Assembly: GCA_963556195.1 (NCBI GenBank)
Contig: CAUVYP010000583.1
Location: 496,001 to 560,000, forward strand
Direction: 5' to 3'
DNA from: Sepiola atlantica
Taxonomy: Eukaryota > Mollusca > Cephalopoda > Sepiida > Sepiolidae
DNA: 64,000 nt
The notes under the pieces are model-generated. The model did not search any database, was not told the DNA's origin, and worked only from the letters and a program-made list of their open reading frames with translations. How positions within the stretch are numbered: position 1 is the stretch's first letter; each line of letters opens with the position of its first letter. The translations under genes were made by a program, and so were the position numbers. Below are positions 38,640 to 52,130 of the stretch, piece after piece.

Positions 38640-40070
38640 GAATTGTTGATTTATATGTTTTGTTGTTAAATGTTAACAATCATCACCTTGAATTGTTGAT
38701 TTATATGTTTTGTTGTTAAATGTTAACAATCATCACCTTGAATTGTTGATTATATGTTTTGTTGTTAAATGTTAACAATCATCACCTTGAATTATTGATT
38801 ATATGTTTTGTTGTTAAATGTAAACAATCATCACCTTGAATTGTTGATTATATGTTTTGTTGTTAAATGTTTACAATCATCACCTTGAATTGTTGATTAT
38901 TTGTTTTGTTGTTAAATGTTAACAATCATTACCTTGAATTGTTGATTATATGTTTTGTTGTTAAATGTTAACAATCATTACCTTGAATTGTTGATTATAT
39001 GTTTTGTTGTTAAATGTTAACAATCATCACCTTGAATTGTTGATTATATGTTTTGTTGTTAAATGTTAACAATCATCACCTTGAATTGTTGATTATATGT
39101 TTTGTTGTTAAATGTTAACAATCATCACCTTGAATTGTTGATTTATATGTTTTGTTGTTAAATGTTAACAATCATCACCTCGAATTGTTAATTATATGTT
39201 TTGTTGTAAAATGTTAACAATCATCACCTTGAATTGTTGATTATATGTTTTGTTGTTAAATGTTAACAATCATTACCTTGAATTGTTGATTATATGTTTT
39301 GTTGTTAAATGTTAACAATCATTACCTTTAATTGTTGATTATATGTTTTGTTGTTAAATGTTAACAATCATCACCTTGAATTGTTGATTTATATGTTTTG
39401 TTGTTAAATGTTAACAATCATTACCTTGAATTGTTGATTATATGTTTTGTTGTTAAATGTTAACAATCATTACCTTGAATTGTTGATTATATGTTTTGTT
39501 GTTAAATGTCAACAATCATTACCTTGAATTGTTTATTTATATGTTTTGTTGTTAAATGTTAACAATCATCACCTTGAATTGTTGATTATATGTTTTGTTG
39601 TTAAATGTTAACAATAATCACCTTGAATTGTTGATTATATGTTTTGTTGTTAAATGTTAACAATCATCACCTTGAATTGTTGATTATATGTTTTGTTGTT
39701 AAATGTAAACAATCATTACCTTGAATTGTTGATTTATATGTTTTGTTGTTAAATGTTAACAATCATCACCTTGAATTGTTGATTATATGTTTTGTTGTTA
39801 AATGTTAACAATCATTACCTTTAATTGTTGATTTATATGTTTTGTTGTTAAATGTTAACAATCATCACCTTGAATTGTTGATTATATGTTTTGTTGTTCA
39901 ATGTTAACAATCATTACCTTGAATTGTTGATTATATGTTTTGTTGTTAAATGTTAACAATCATTACCTTAAATTGTTGATTTATATGTTTTGTTGTTAAA
40001 TGTTAACAATCATCACCTTGAATTGTTGATTTCTTTGTTTTGTTGTTAAATGTTAACAATCATCACCTTG
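38640..40070 (+). repeat. Higher-order block M, copy 4 (partial, one monomer missing)
   Basis: TTGAATTATTG at 38787 and TGTCAACAATC at 39507 lie 38,186 bp from copy 1. After about 39.8 kb the offset is 38,137 (GATTTCTTTG at 40028 against 1891), so one 49-bp monomer is absent. From 40.07 kb the order jumps to the TACTTTG part of the block (40112 against about 2173). This indicates an internal deletion or a recombination junction. Confidence 0.85.
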
Positions 40071-41362
40071 AATTGTTGATTATATGTTTTGTTGTTAAAT
40101 GTTAACAATCATTACTTTGAATTGTTGATTATATGTTTTGTTGTTAAATGTTAACAATCATTACCTTGAATTGTTGATTATATGTTTTGTTGTTAAATGT
40201 TAACAATCATTACCTTGAATTGTTGATTTATATGTTTTGTTGTTAAATATTAACAATCATTACCTTGAATTGTTGATTTTACTTTTGTTGTTAAATGTTA
40301 ACAATCATCACCTTAAATTGTTGATTTATATGTTTTGTTGTTAAATGTTAACAATCGTCACCTTGAATTGTTGATTATATGTTTTGTTGTTAAATGTTAA
40401 CAATCATCACCTTGAATTGTTGATTATATGTTTTGTTGTTAAATGTTAACAATCATTACCTTGAATTGTTGATTATATGTTTTGTTGTTCAATGTTAACA
40501 ATCATTACCTTGAATTGTTGATTTATATGTTTTGTTGTTTAATGTTAACAATCATCACCTTGAATTGTTGATTATATGTTTTGTTGTTAAATGTTAACAA
40601 TCATCACCTTGAATTGTTGATTATATGTTTTGTTGTTAAATGTTTACAATCATCACCTTGAATTGTTGATTATTTGTTTTGTTGTTAAATGTTAACAATC
40701 ATTACCTTGAATTGTTGATTATTTGTTTTGTTGTTAAATGTTAACAATCATTACCTTGAATTGTTGATTATATGTTTTATTGTTAAATGTTAACAATCAT
40801 CACCTTGAATTGTTGATTATATGTTTTGTTGTTAAATGTTAACAATCATCACCTTGAATTGTTGATTATATGTTTTGTTGTTAAATGTTAACAATCATTA
40901 CCTTGAATTGTTGATTTATATGTTTTGTTGTTAAATGTTAACAATCATCACCTTGAATTGTTGATTATATGTTTTGTTGTTAAATGTTTACAATCATCAC
41001 CTTGAATTGTTGATGATATGATTTGTTGTTAAATGTTAACAATCATTACCTTGAATTGTTGATTATATGTTTTGTTGTTAAATGTTAACAATCATCACCT
41101 TGAATTGTTGATTTCTTTGTTTTGTTGTTAAATGTTAACAATCATCATCTTGAATTGTTGATGATATATTTTGTTGTTAAATGTTAACAATCATTACCTT
41201 GAATTGTTTATTTATATTTTTGTTGTTAAATGTTAACAATCATCACCTTGAATTGTTGAGTATATGTTTTGTTGTTAAATGTTAACAATCATTACCTTGA
41301 ATTGTTGATTATATGTTTTGTTGTTAAATTTTAACAATCATTACCTTTAATTGTTGATTATA

Positions 41363-42529
41363 TGTTTTGTTGTTAAATGTTAACAATCATTACCTTGAAT
41401 TGTTGATTATATGTTTTGTTGTTAAATGTTAACAATCATTACCTTGAATTGTTGATTATATGTTTTGTTGTTAAATGTCAACAATCATTACCTTGAATTG
41501 TTTATTTATATGTTTTGTTGTTAAATGTTAACAATCATCACCTTGAATTGTTGATTATATGTTTTGTTGGTAAATGTTAACAATAATCACCTTGAATTGT
41601 TGATTATATGTTTTGTTGTTAAATGTTAACAATCATCACCTTGAATTGTTGATTATATGTTTTGTTGTTAAATGTGAACAATCATTACCTTGAATTGTTG
41701 ATTTATATGTTTTGTTGTTAAATGTTAACAATCATCACCTTAAATTGTTGATTATATGTTTTGTTGTTAAATGTTAACAATCATCACCTTGAATTGTTGA
41801 TTATATGTTTTGTTGTTAAATGTTAACAATCATTACCTTGAATTGTTTATTTATATGTTTTGTTGTTAAATGTTAACAATCATCACCTTGAATTGTTGAT
41901 TATATGTTTTGTTGTTAAATGTTAACAATCATTACCTTGAATTGTTGATTATATGTTTTGTTGTTAAATTTTAACAATCATTACCTTTAATTGTTGATTA
42001 TATGTTTTGTTGTTAAATGTTAACAATCATCACCTTGAATTGTTGATTATATGTTTTGTTGTTAAATGTTAACAATCATTACCTTGAATTGTTTATTTAT
42101 ATGTTTTGTTGTTAAATGTTAACAATCATTACCTTGAATTGTTGATTATACGTTTTGTTGTTAAATGTTAACAATCATTACCTTGAATTGTTGATTATAT
42201 GTTTTGTTGTTAAATGTTAACAATCATTACCTTGAATTGTTGATTATATGTTTTGTTGTTAAATGTCAACAATCATTACCTTGAATTGTTTATTTATATG
42301 TTTTGTTGTTAAATGTTAACAATCATCACCTTGAATTGTTGATTATATGTTTTGTTGGTAAATGTTAACAATAATCACCTTGAATTGTTGATTATATGTT
42401 TTGTTGTTAAATGTTAACAATCATCACCTTGAATTGTTGATTATATGTTTTGTTGTTAAATGTAAACAATCATTACCTTGAATTGTTGATTTATATGTTT
42501 TGTTGTTAAATGTTAACAATCATCACCTT
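41363..42529 (+). repeat. 1.17-kb block, copy 1, apparently identical to 43.48-44.65 kb
   Basis: I compared this block line by line with the segment 2,120 bp downstream and saw no difference over about 1.17 kb. The match includes TGTCAACAATC, TTGTTGGTAAATG (41561, 42349), TGTGAACAATC, ACCTTAAATTG, AAATTTTAAC and TATACG. It carries two TTGTTGGTAAATG monomers 788 bp apart. At 42530 the partner order breaks (TTGATTTCTTTG against TAAATTGTTGATTATATG). Confidence 0.88.
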
Positions 42530-43482
42530 GAATTGTTGATTTCTTTGTTTTGTTGTTAAATGTTAACAATCATCACCTTGAATTGTTGATTATATGTTTT
42601 GTTGTTAAATGTTAACAATCATTACCTTGAATTGTTTATTTATATGTTTTGTTGTTAAATGTTAACAATCATCACCTTGAATTGTTGATTATATGTTTTG
42701 TTGTTAAATGTTAACAATCATTACCTTGAATTGTTGATTATATGTTTTGTTGTTAAATTTTAACAATCATTACCTTTAATTGTTGATTATAGGTTTTGTT
42801 GTTAAATGTTAACAATCATCACCTTGAATTGTTGATTATATGTTTTGTTGTTAAATGTTAACAATCATTACTTTGAATTGTTGATTATATGTTTTGTTGT
42901 TAAATGTTAACAATCATTACCTTGAATTGTTGATTATATGTTTTGTTGTTAAATGTTAACAATCATTACCTTGAATTGTTTATTTATATGTTTTGTTGTT
43001 AAATGTTAACAATCATTACCTTGAATTGTTGATTTTACTTTTGTTGTTAAATGTTAACAATCATCACCTTGAATTGTTGATTTATATGTTTTGTTGTTAA
43101 ATGTTAACAATCATTACCTTGAATTGTTGATTTATATGTTTTGTTGTTAAATGTTAACAATCATCACCTTAAATTGTTGATTGATATGTTTTGTTGTTAA
43201 ATGTAAACAATCGTCACCTTGAATTGTTGATTATATGTTTTGTTGTTAAATGTTAACAATCATCACCTTGAATTGTTGATTATATGTTTTGTTGTTAAAT
43301 GTTAACAATCATTACCTTGAATTGTTGATTATATGTTTTGTTGTTCAATGTTAACAATCATTACCTTGAATTGTTGATTTATATGTTTTGTTGTTTAATG
43401 TTAACAATCATCACCTTGAATTGTTGATTATTTGTTTTGTTGTTAAATGTTAACAATCATTACCTTGAATTGTTGATTTATA

Positions 43483-44649
43483 TGTTTTGTTGTTAAATGT
43501 TAACAATCATTACCTTGAATTGTTGATTATATGTTTTGTTGTTAAATGTTAACAATCATTACCTTGAATTGTTGATTATATGTTTTGTTGTTAAATGTCA
43601 ACAATCATTACCTTGAATTGTTTATTTATATGTTTTGTTGTTAAATGTTAACAATCATCACCTTGAATTGTTGATTATATGTTTTGTTGGTAAATGTTAA
43701 CAATAATCACCTTGAATTGTTGATTATATGTTTTGTTGTTAAATGTTAACAATCATCACCTTGAATTGTTGATTATATGTTTTGTTGTTAAATGTGAACA
43801 ATCATTACCTTGAATTGTTGATTTATATGTTTTGTTGTTAAATGTTAACAATCATCACCTTAAATTGTTGATTATATGTTTTGTTGTTAAATGTTAACAA
43901 TCATCACCTTGAATTGTTGATTATATGTTTTGTTGTTAAATGTTAACAATCATTACCTTGAATTGTTTATTTATATGTTTTGTTGTTAAATGTTAACAAT
44001 CATCACCTTGAATTGTTGATTATATGTTTTGTTGTTAAATGTTAACAATCATTACCTTGAATTGTTGATTATATGTTTTGTTGTTAAATTTTAACAATCA
44101 TTACCTTTAATTGTTGATTATATGTTTTGTTGTTAAATGTTAACAATCATCACCTTGAATTGTTGATTATATGTTTTGTTGTTAAATGTTAACAATCATT
44201 ACCTTGAATTGTTTATTTATATGTTTTGTTGTTAAATGTTAACAATCATTACCTTGAATTGTTGATTATACGTTTTGTTGTTAAATGTTAACAATCATTA
44301 CCTTGAATTGTTGATTATATGTTTTGTTGTTAAATGTTAACAATCATTACCTTGAATTGTTGATTATATGTTTTGTTGTTAAATGTCAACAATCATTACC
44401 TTGAATTGTTTATTTATATGTTTTGTTGTTAAATGTTAACAATCATCACCTTGAATTGTTGATTATATGTTTTGTTGGTAAATGTTAACAATAATCACCT
44501 TGAATTGTTGATTATATGTTTTGTTGTTAAATGTTAACAATCATCACCTTGAATTGTTGATTATATGTTTTGTTGTTAAATGTAAACAATCATTACCTTG
44601 AATTGTTGATTTATATGTTTTGTTGTTAAATGTTAACAATCATCACCTT
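43483..44649 (+). repeat. 1.17-kb block, copy 2
   Basis: Partner of 41363-42529. TTGTTGGTAAATG monomers sit at 43681 and 44469, again 788 bp apart. This variant occurs only between 41.5 and 58.1 kb in the window (41561, 42349, 43681, 44469, 45849, 47231, 51223, 58071). The family therefore arose or spread only on this side of the array. Confidence 0.88.
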
Positions 44650-45259
44650 AAATTGTTGATTATATGTTTTGTTGTTAAATGTTAACAATCATCACCTTGA
44701 ATTGTTGATTATATGTTTTGTTGTTAAATGTTAACAATCATTACCTTGAATTGTTTATTTATATGTTTTTTTGTTAAATGTTAACAATCATCACCTTGAA
44801 TTGTTGATTATATGTTTTGTTGTTAAATGTTAACAATCATTACCTTGAATTGTTGATTATATGTTTTGTTGTTAAATTTTAACAATCATTACCTTTAATT
44901 GTTGATTATATGTTTTGTTGTTAAATGTTAACAATCATCACCTTGAATTGTTGATTATATGTTTTGTTGTTAAATGTTAACAATCATTACCTTGAATTGT
45001 TTATTTATATGTTTTGTTGTTAAATGTTAACAATCATTACCTTGAATTGTTGATTATACGTTTTGTTGTTAAATGTTAACAATCATCACCTTGAATTGTT
45101 GATTTATATGTTTTGTTGTTAAATGTTAACAATCATCACCTTGAATTGTTGATTTATATGTTTTGTTGTTAAATGTTAACAATCATCACCTTGAATTGTT
45201 GATTATATGTTTTGTTGTTAAATGTTAACAATCATCACCTTGAATTGTTGATTATATGT

Positions 45260-46641
45260 TTTGTTGTTAAATGTGAACAATCATTACCTTGAATTGTTGA
45301 TTTATATGTTTTGTTGTTAAATGTTAACAATCATCACCTTAAATTGTTGATTATATGTTTTGTTGTTAAATGTTAACAATCATCACCTTGAATTGTTGAT
45401 TATATGTTTTGTTGTTAAATGTTAACAATCATTACCTTGAATTGTTTATTTATATGTTTTGTTGTTAAATGTTAACAATCATCACCTTGAATTGTTGATT
45501 ATATGTTTTGTTGTTAAATGTTAACAATCATTACCTTGAATTGTTGATTATATGTTTTGTTGTTAAATTTTAACAATCATTACCTTTAATTGTTGATTAT
45601 ATGTTTTGTTGTTAAATGTTAACAATCATCACCTTGAATTGTTGATTATATGTTTTGTTGTTAAATGTTAACAATCATTACCTTGAATTGTTTATTTATA
45701 TGTTTTGTTGTTAAATGTTAACAATCATTACCTTGAATTGTTGATTATACGTTTTGTTGTTAAATGTTAACAATCATTACCTTGAATTGTTGATTATATG
45801 TTTTGTTGTTAAATGTTAACAATCATCACCTTGAATTGTTGATTATATGTTTTGTTGGTAAATGTTAACAATAATCACCTTGAATTGTTGATTATATGTT
45901 TTGTTGTTAAATGTTAACAATCATCACCTTTAATTGTTGATTATATGTTTTGTTGTTAAATGTAAACAATCATTACCTTGAATTGTTGATTTATATGTTT
46001 TGTTGTTAAATGTTAACAATCATCACCTTAAATTGTTGATTATATGTTTTGTTGTTAAATGTTAACAATCATCACCTTGAATTGTTGATTATATGTTTTG
46101 TTGTTAAATGTTAACAATCATTACCTTGAATTGTTTATTTATATGTTTTTTTTGTTAAATGTTAACAATCATCACCTTGAATTGTTGATTATATGTTTTG
46201 TTGTTAAATGTTAACAATCATTACCTTGAATTGTTGATTATATGTTTTGTTGTTAAATTTTAACAATCATTACCTTTAATTGTTGATTATATGTTTTGTT
46301 GTTAAATGTTAACAATCATCACCTTGAATTGTTGATTATATGTTTTGTTGTTAAATGTTAACAATCATTACCTTGAATTGTTGATTTATATGTTTTGTTG
46401 TTAAATGTTAACAATCATTACCTTGAATTGTTGATTATACGTTTTGTTGTTAAATGTTAACAATCATCACCTTGAATTGTTGATTTATATGTTTTGTTGT
46501 TAAATGTTAACAATCATCACCTTGAATTGTTGATTTATATGTTTTGTTGTTAAATGTTAACAATCATCACCTTGAATTGTTGATTTATATGTTTTGTTGT
46601 TAAATGTTAACAATCATTACCTTGAATTGTTGATTATATGT
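45260..46641 (+). repeat. 1,382-bp higher-order unit (28 monomers), first of a tandem pair
   Basis: Anchors: TGTGAACAATC (45272), TTGTTGGTAAATG (45849), ACCTTTAATTG (~45926) and a monomer with an expanded T tract (TATGTTTTTTTTG, 46143). The 44.4-45.25 kb stretch is an older relative at offset 1,380, where the T tract is two bases shorter (44763). Compared with 43.79 kb, the offset shifts from 1,479 to 1,380 through loss of two monomers (99 bp). Confidence 0.87.
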
Positions 46642-48030
46642 TTTGTTGTTAAATGTGAACAATCATTACCTTGAATTGTTGATTTATATGTTTTGTTGTT
46701 AAATGTTAACAATCATCACCTTAAATTGTTGATTATATGTTTTGTTGTTAAATGTTAACAATCATCACCTTGAATTGTTGATTATATGTTTTGTTGTTAA
46801 ATGTTAACAATCATTACCTTGAATTGTTTATTTATATGTTTTGTTGTTAAATGTTAACAATCATCACCTTGAATTGTTGATTATATGTTTTGTTGTTAAA
46901 TGTTAACAATCATTACCTTGAATTGTTGATTATATGTTTTGTTGTTAAATTTTAACAATCATTACCTTTAATTGTTGATTATATGTTTTGTTGTTAAATG
47001 TTAACAATCATCACCTTGAATTGTTGATTATATGTTTTGTTGTTAAATGTTAACAATCATTACCTTGAATTGTTTATTTATATGTTTTGTTGTTAAATGT
47101 TAACAATCATTACCTTGAATTGTTGATTATACGTTTTGTTGTTAAATGTTAACAATCATTACCTTGAATTGTTGATTATATGTTTTGTTGTTAAATGTTA
47201 ACAATCATCACCTTGAATTGTTGATTATATGTTTTGTTGGTAAATGTTAACAATAATCACCTTGAATTGTTGATTATATGTTTTGTTGTTAAATGTTAAC
47301 AATCATCACCTTTAATTGTTGATTATATGTTTTGTTGTTAAATGTAAACAATCATTACCTTGAATTGTTGATTTATATGTTTTGTTGTTAAATGTTAACA
47401 ATCATCACCTTAAATTGTTGATTATATGTTTTGTTGTTAAATGTTAACAATCATCACCTTGAATTGTTGATTATATGTTTTGTTGTTAAATGTTAACAAT
47501 CATTACCTTGAATTGTTTATTTATATGTTTTTTTTGTTAAATGTTAACAATCATCACCTTGAATTGTTGATTATATGTTTTGTTGTTAAATGTTAACAAT
47601 CATTACCTTGAATTGTTGATTATATGTTTTGTTGTTAAATTTTAACAATCATTACCTTTAATTGTTGATTATATGTTTTGTTGTTAAATGTTAACAATCA
47701 TCACCTTGAATTGTTGATTATATGTTTTGTTGTTAAATGTTAACAATCATTACCTTGAATTGTTGATTTATATGTTTTGTTGTTAAATGTTAACAATCAT
47801 TACCTTGAATTGTTGATTATACGTTTTGTTGTTAAATGTTAACAATCATCACCTTGAATTGTTGATTTATATGTTTTGTTGTTAAATGTTAACAATCATC
47901 ACCTTGAATTGTTGATTTATATGTTTTGTTGTTAAATGTTAACAATCATCACCTTGAATTGTTGATTTATATGTTTTGTTGTTAAATGTTAACAATCATT
48001 ACCTTGAATTGTTGATTATATGTTTTGTTG
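46642..48030 (+). repeat. 1,382-bp higher-order unit, second of a tandem pair
   Basis: Direct tandem copy: TGTGAACAATC at 46654, TTGTTGGTAAATG at 47231 and TATGTTTTTTTTG at 47525, each 1,382 bp from its partner. The T-tract expansion is shared by both units and absent from the 44.7-kb relative, so it preceded this duplication. The order ends near 48.03 kb, where TGTTAAC replaces TGTGAAC. Confidence 0.87.
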
Positions 48031-48420
48031 TTAAATGTTAACAATCATCACCTTGAATTGTTGATTATATGTTTTGTTGTTAAATGTTAACAATCATTAC
48101 CTTGAATTGTTGATTATATGTTTTGTTGTTCAATGTTAACAATCATTACCTTGAATTGTTGATTTATATGTTTTGTTGTTTAATGTTAACAATCATCACC
48201 TTGAATTGTTGATTATATGTTTTGTTGTTAAATGTTAACAATCATCACCTTGAATTGTTGATTATATGTTTTGTTGTTAAATGTTAACAATCATCACCTT
48301 GAATTGTTGATTATATGTTTTGTTGTTAAATGTTTACAATCATCACCTTGAATTGTTGATTATTTGTTTTGTTGTTAAATGTTAACAATCATTACCTTGA
48401 ATTGTTGATTATTTGTTTTG
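47760..48420 (+). repeat. 0.66-kb block copied at 52.20-52.86 kb (offset 4,436)
   Basis: TATACG at 47820 and 52256 and the C of GTTCAATG at 48131 and 52567 are 4,436 bp apart. The order between and after them matches (GTTTAATG, three TCACC monomers, TGTTTACAATC, GATTATTTG). It links the 45-48 kb expansion to the 52-53 kb region. Confidence 0.8.
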
Positions 48421-48429
48421 TTGTTAAAT

Positions 48430-49650
48430 GTTAACAATCATCACCTTGAATTGTTGATTATATGTTTTGTTGTTAAATGTTAACAATCATTACCTTGAAT
48501 TGTTGATTATATGTTTTGTTGTTAAATTTTAACAATCATTACCTTTAATTGTTGATTATATGTTTTGTTGTTAAATGTTAACAATCATCACCTTGAATTG
48601 TTGATTATATGTTTTGTTGTTAAATGTTTACAATCATCACCTTGAATTGTTGATTATATGTTTTGTTGTTAAATGTTAACAATCATCACCTTGAATTGTT
48701 GATTATATGTTTTGTTGTTAAATGTTAACAATCATTACCTTGAATTGTTGATTATATGTTTTGTTGTTAAATGTTAACAATAATTACTTTGAATTGTTGA
48801 TTATATGTTTTGTTGTTAAATGTTAACAATCATTACCTTGAATTGTTTATTTATATGTTTTCTTGTTAAATGTTAACAATCATTACCTTGAATTGTTGAT
48901 TATACGTTTTGTTGTTAAATGTTAACAATCATCACCTTGAATTGTTGATTTATATGTTTTGTTGTCAAATGTTAACAATCATCACCTTAAATTGTTGATT
49001 ATATGTTTTGTTGTTAAATGTTAACAATCATCACCTTGAATTGTTGATTATATGTTTTGTTGTTAAATGTTAACAATCATTACCTTGAATTGTTTATTTA
49101 TATGTTTTGTTGTTAAATGTTAACAATCATCACCTTGAATTGTTGATTATATGTTTTGTTGTTAAATGTTAACAATCATTACCTTGAATTGTTGATTATA
49201 TGTTTTGTTGTTAAATTTTAACAATCATTACCTTTAATTGTTGATTTATATGTTTTGTTGTTAAATGTTAACAATCATCACCTTGAATTGTTGATTATAT
49301 GTTTTGTTGTTAAATGTTTACAATCATCACCTTGAATTGTTGATTATATGTTTTGTTGTTAAATGTTAACAATCATCACCTTGAATTGTTGATTATATGT
49401 TTTGTTGTTAAATGTTAACAATCATTACCTTGAATTGTTGATTATATGTTTTGTTGTTAAATGTTAACAATAATTACTTTGAATTGTTGATTATATGTTT
49501 TGTTGTTAAATGTTAACAATCATTACCTTGAATTGTTTATTTATATGTTTTCTTGTTAAATGTTAACAATCATTACCTTGAATTGTTGATTATACGTTTT
49601 GTTGTTAAATGTTAACAATCATCACCTTGAATTGTTGATTTATATGTTTT
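48430..49650 (+). repeat. 690-bp-offset tandem duplication (14 monomers)
   Basis: The 48.43-48.96 kb segment recurs at 49.12-49.65 kb. The rare ATAATTACTTTG monomer (48780, 49470) marks both. The offset changes from 689 to 690 because one monomer is GATTATATG in the first copy and GATTTATATG in the second. The first copy ends in the rare GTTGTCAAATG (48965); the second has GTTGTTAAATG. Confidence 0.84.
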
Positions 49651-52130
49651 GTTGTTAAATGTTAACAATCATTACCTTGAATTGTTGATTTATATGTTTT
49701 GTTGTTAAATGTTAACAATCATCACCTTGAATTCTTGATTTATATGTTTTGTTGTTAAATGTTAACAATCATCACCTTGAATTGTTGATTATATGTTTTG
49801 TTGTTCAATGTTAACAATCATTACCTTGAATTGTTGATTTATATGTTTTGTTGTTAAATGTTAACAATCATCACCTTGAATTGTTGATTATATGTTTTGT
49901 TGTTAAATGTTAACAATCATCACCTTGAATTGTTGATTATATGTTTTGTTGTTAAATGTTTACAATCATCACCTTGAATTGTTGATTATTTGTTTTGTTG
50001 TTAAATGTTAACAATCATTACCTTGAATTGTTGATTATTTGTTTTGTTGTTAAATGTTAACAATCATTACCTTGAATTGTGGATTATATGTTTTGTTGTT
50101 AAATGTTAACAATCATCACCTTTAATTGTTGATTATATGTTTTGTTGTTAAATGTTTACAATCATCACCTTGAATTGTTGATTATATGTTTTGTTGTTAA
50201 ATGTTAACAATCATTACCTTGAATTGTTGATTTATATGTTTTGTTGTTAAATGTTAACAATCATCACCTTGAATTGTTGATTATATGTTTTGTTGTTAAA
50301 TGTTAACAATCATCACCTTGAATTGTTGAGTATATGTTTTGTTGTTAAATGTTAACAATCATTACCTTGAATTGTTGATTATATGTTTTGTTGTTAAATT
50401 TTAACAATCATTACCTTTAATTGTTGATTATATGTTTTGTTGTTAAATGTTAACAATCATCACCTTGAATTGTTGATTATATGTTTTGTTGTTAAATGTT
50501 AACAATCATTACCTTGAATTGTTGATTATATGTTTTGTTGTTAAATGTTAACAATCATTACTTTGAATTGTTGATTATATGTTTTGTTGTTAAATGTTAA
50601 CAATCATTACCTTGAATTGTTTATTTATATGTTTTCTTGTTAAATGTTAACAATCATTACCTTGAATTGTTGATTATACGTTTTGTTGTTAAATGTTAAC
50701 AATCATCACCTTGAATTGTTGATTTATATGTTTTGTTGTTAAATGTTAACAATCATCACCTTGAATTCTTGATTTATATGTTTTGTTGTTAAATGTTAAC
50801 AATCATCACCTTGAATTGTTGATTATATGTTTTGTTGTTAAATGTTAACAATCATCACCTTGAATTGTTGATTATATGTTTTGTTGTTAAATGTTAACAA
50901 TCATTACCTTGAATTGTTGATTATATGTTTTGTTGTTAAATGTTAACAATCATTACCTTTAATTGTTGATTATATGTTTTGTTGTTAAATGTTAACAATC
51001 ATCACCTTGAATTGTTGATTTATATGTTTTGTTGTTAAATGTTAACAATCATTACCTTGAATTGTTGATTATATGTTTTATTGTTAAATGTTAACAATCA
51101 TTACCTTGAATTGTTGATTATATGTTTTGTTGTTAAATGTCAACAATCATTACCTTGAATTGTTTATTTATATGTTTTGTTGTTAAATGTTAACAATCAT
51201 CACCTTGAATTGTTGATTATATGTTTTGTTGGTAAATGTTAACAATAATCACCTTGAATTGTTGATTATATGTTTTGTTGTTAAATGTAAACAATCATCA
51301 CCTTGAATTGTTGATTATATGTTTTGTTGTTAAATGTAAACAATCATTACCTTGAATTGTTGATTTATATGTTTTGTTGTTAAATGTTAACAATCATCAC
51401 CTTAAATTGTTGATTATATGTTTTGTTGTTAAATGTTAACAATCATCACCTTGAATTGTTGATTATATGTTTTGTTGTTAAATGTTAACAATCATTACCT
51501 TGAATTGTTTATTTATATGTTTTGTTGTTAAATGTTAACAATCATCACCTTGAATTGTTGATTATATGTTTTGTTGTTAAATGTTAACAATCATTACCTT
51601 GAATTGTTTATTATATGTTTTGTTGTTAAATTTTAACAATCATTACCTTTAATTGTTGATTATATGTTTTGTTGTTAAATGTTAACAATCATCACCTTGA
51701 ATTGTTGATTATATGTTTTGTTGTTAAATGTTAACAATCATTACCTTGAATTGTTGATTATATGTTTTGTTGTTAAATGTTAACAATCATTACCTTGAAT
51801 TGTTGATTATATGTTTTGTTGTTAAATGTTAACAATCATTACCTTGAATTGTTTATTTATATGTTTTGTTGTTAAATGTTAACAATCATTACCTTGAATT
51901 GTTGATTATACGTTTTGTTGTTAAATGTTAACAATCATCACCTTGAATTGTTGATTTATATGTTTTGTTGTTAAATGTTAACAATCATCACCTTGAATTG
52001 TTGATTTATATGTTTTGTTGTTAAATGTTAACAATCATCACCTTGAATTGTTGATTTATATGTTTTGTTGTTAAATGTTTACAATCATTACCTTGAATTG
52101 TTGATTATACGTTTTGTTGTTAAATGTTAA
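49230..52130 (+). repeat. 2.9-kb block, copy 1 (offset 6,799 then 6,848)
   Basis: Anchors: TTGAATTCTTGATT (C at 49734 and 50768; partners 56533 and 57616), GTTTTATTG (~51076, ~57925), TTGTTGGTAAATG (51223, 58071) and GTTTATTATATG (51606, 58454). The offset grows by 49 bp between 49.73 and 50.77 kb because this copy lacks one monomer of the GTTCAATG/GTTTAATG cassette. Its GTTCAATG monomer at 49805 is followed by a plain GTTAAATG monomer. Confidence 0.87.
49731..49736. other. Rare GAATTC (EcoRI) variant monomers
   Basis: A G-to-C change turns GAATTGTTG into GAATTCTTG, creating GAATTC. I found four cases, near 49730, 50764, 56529 and 57612, and none elsewhere. They serve as physical landmarks: adjacent sites are about 1,034, 5,765 and 1,083 bp apart. 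Confidence 0.85.
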
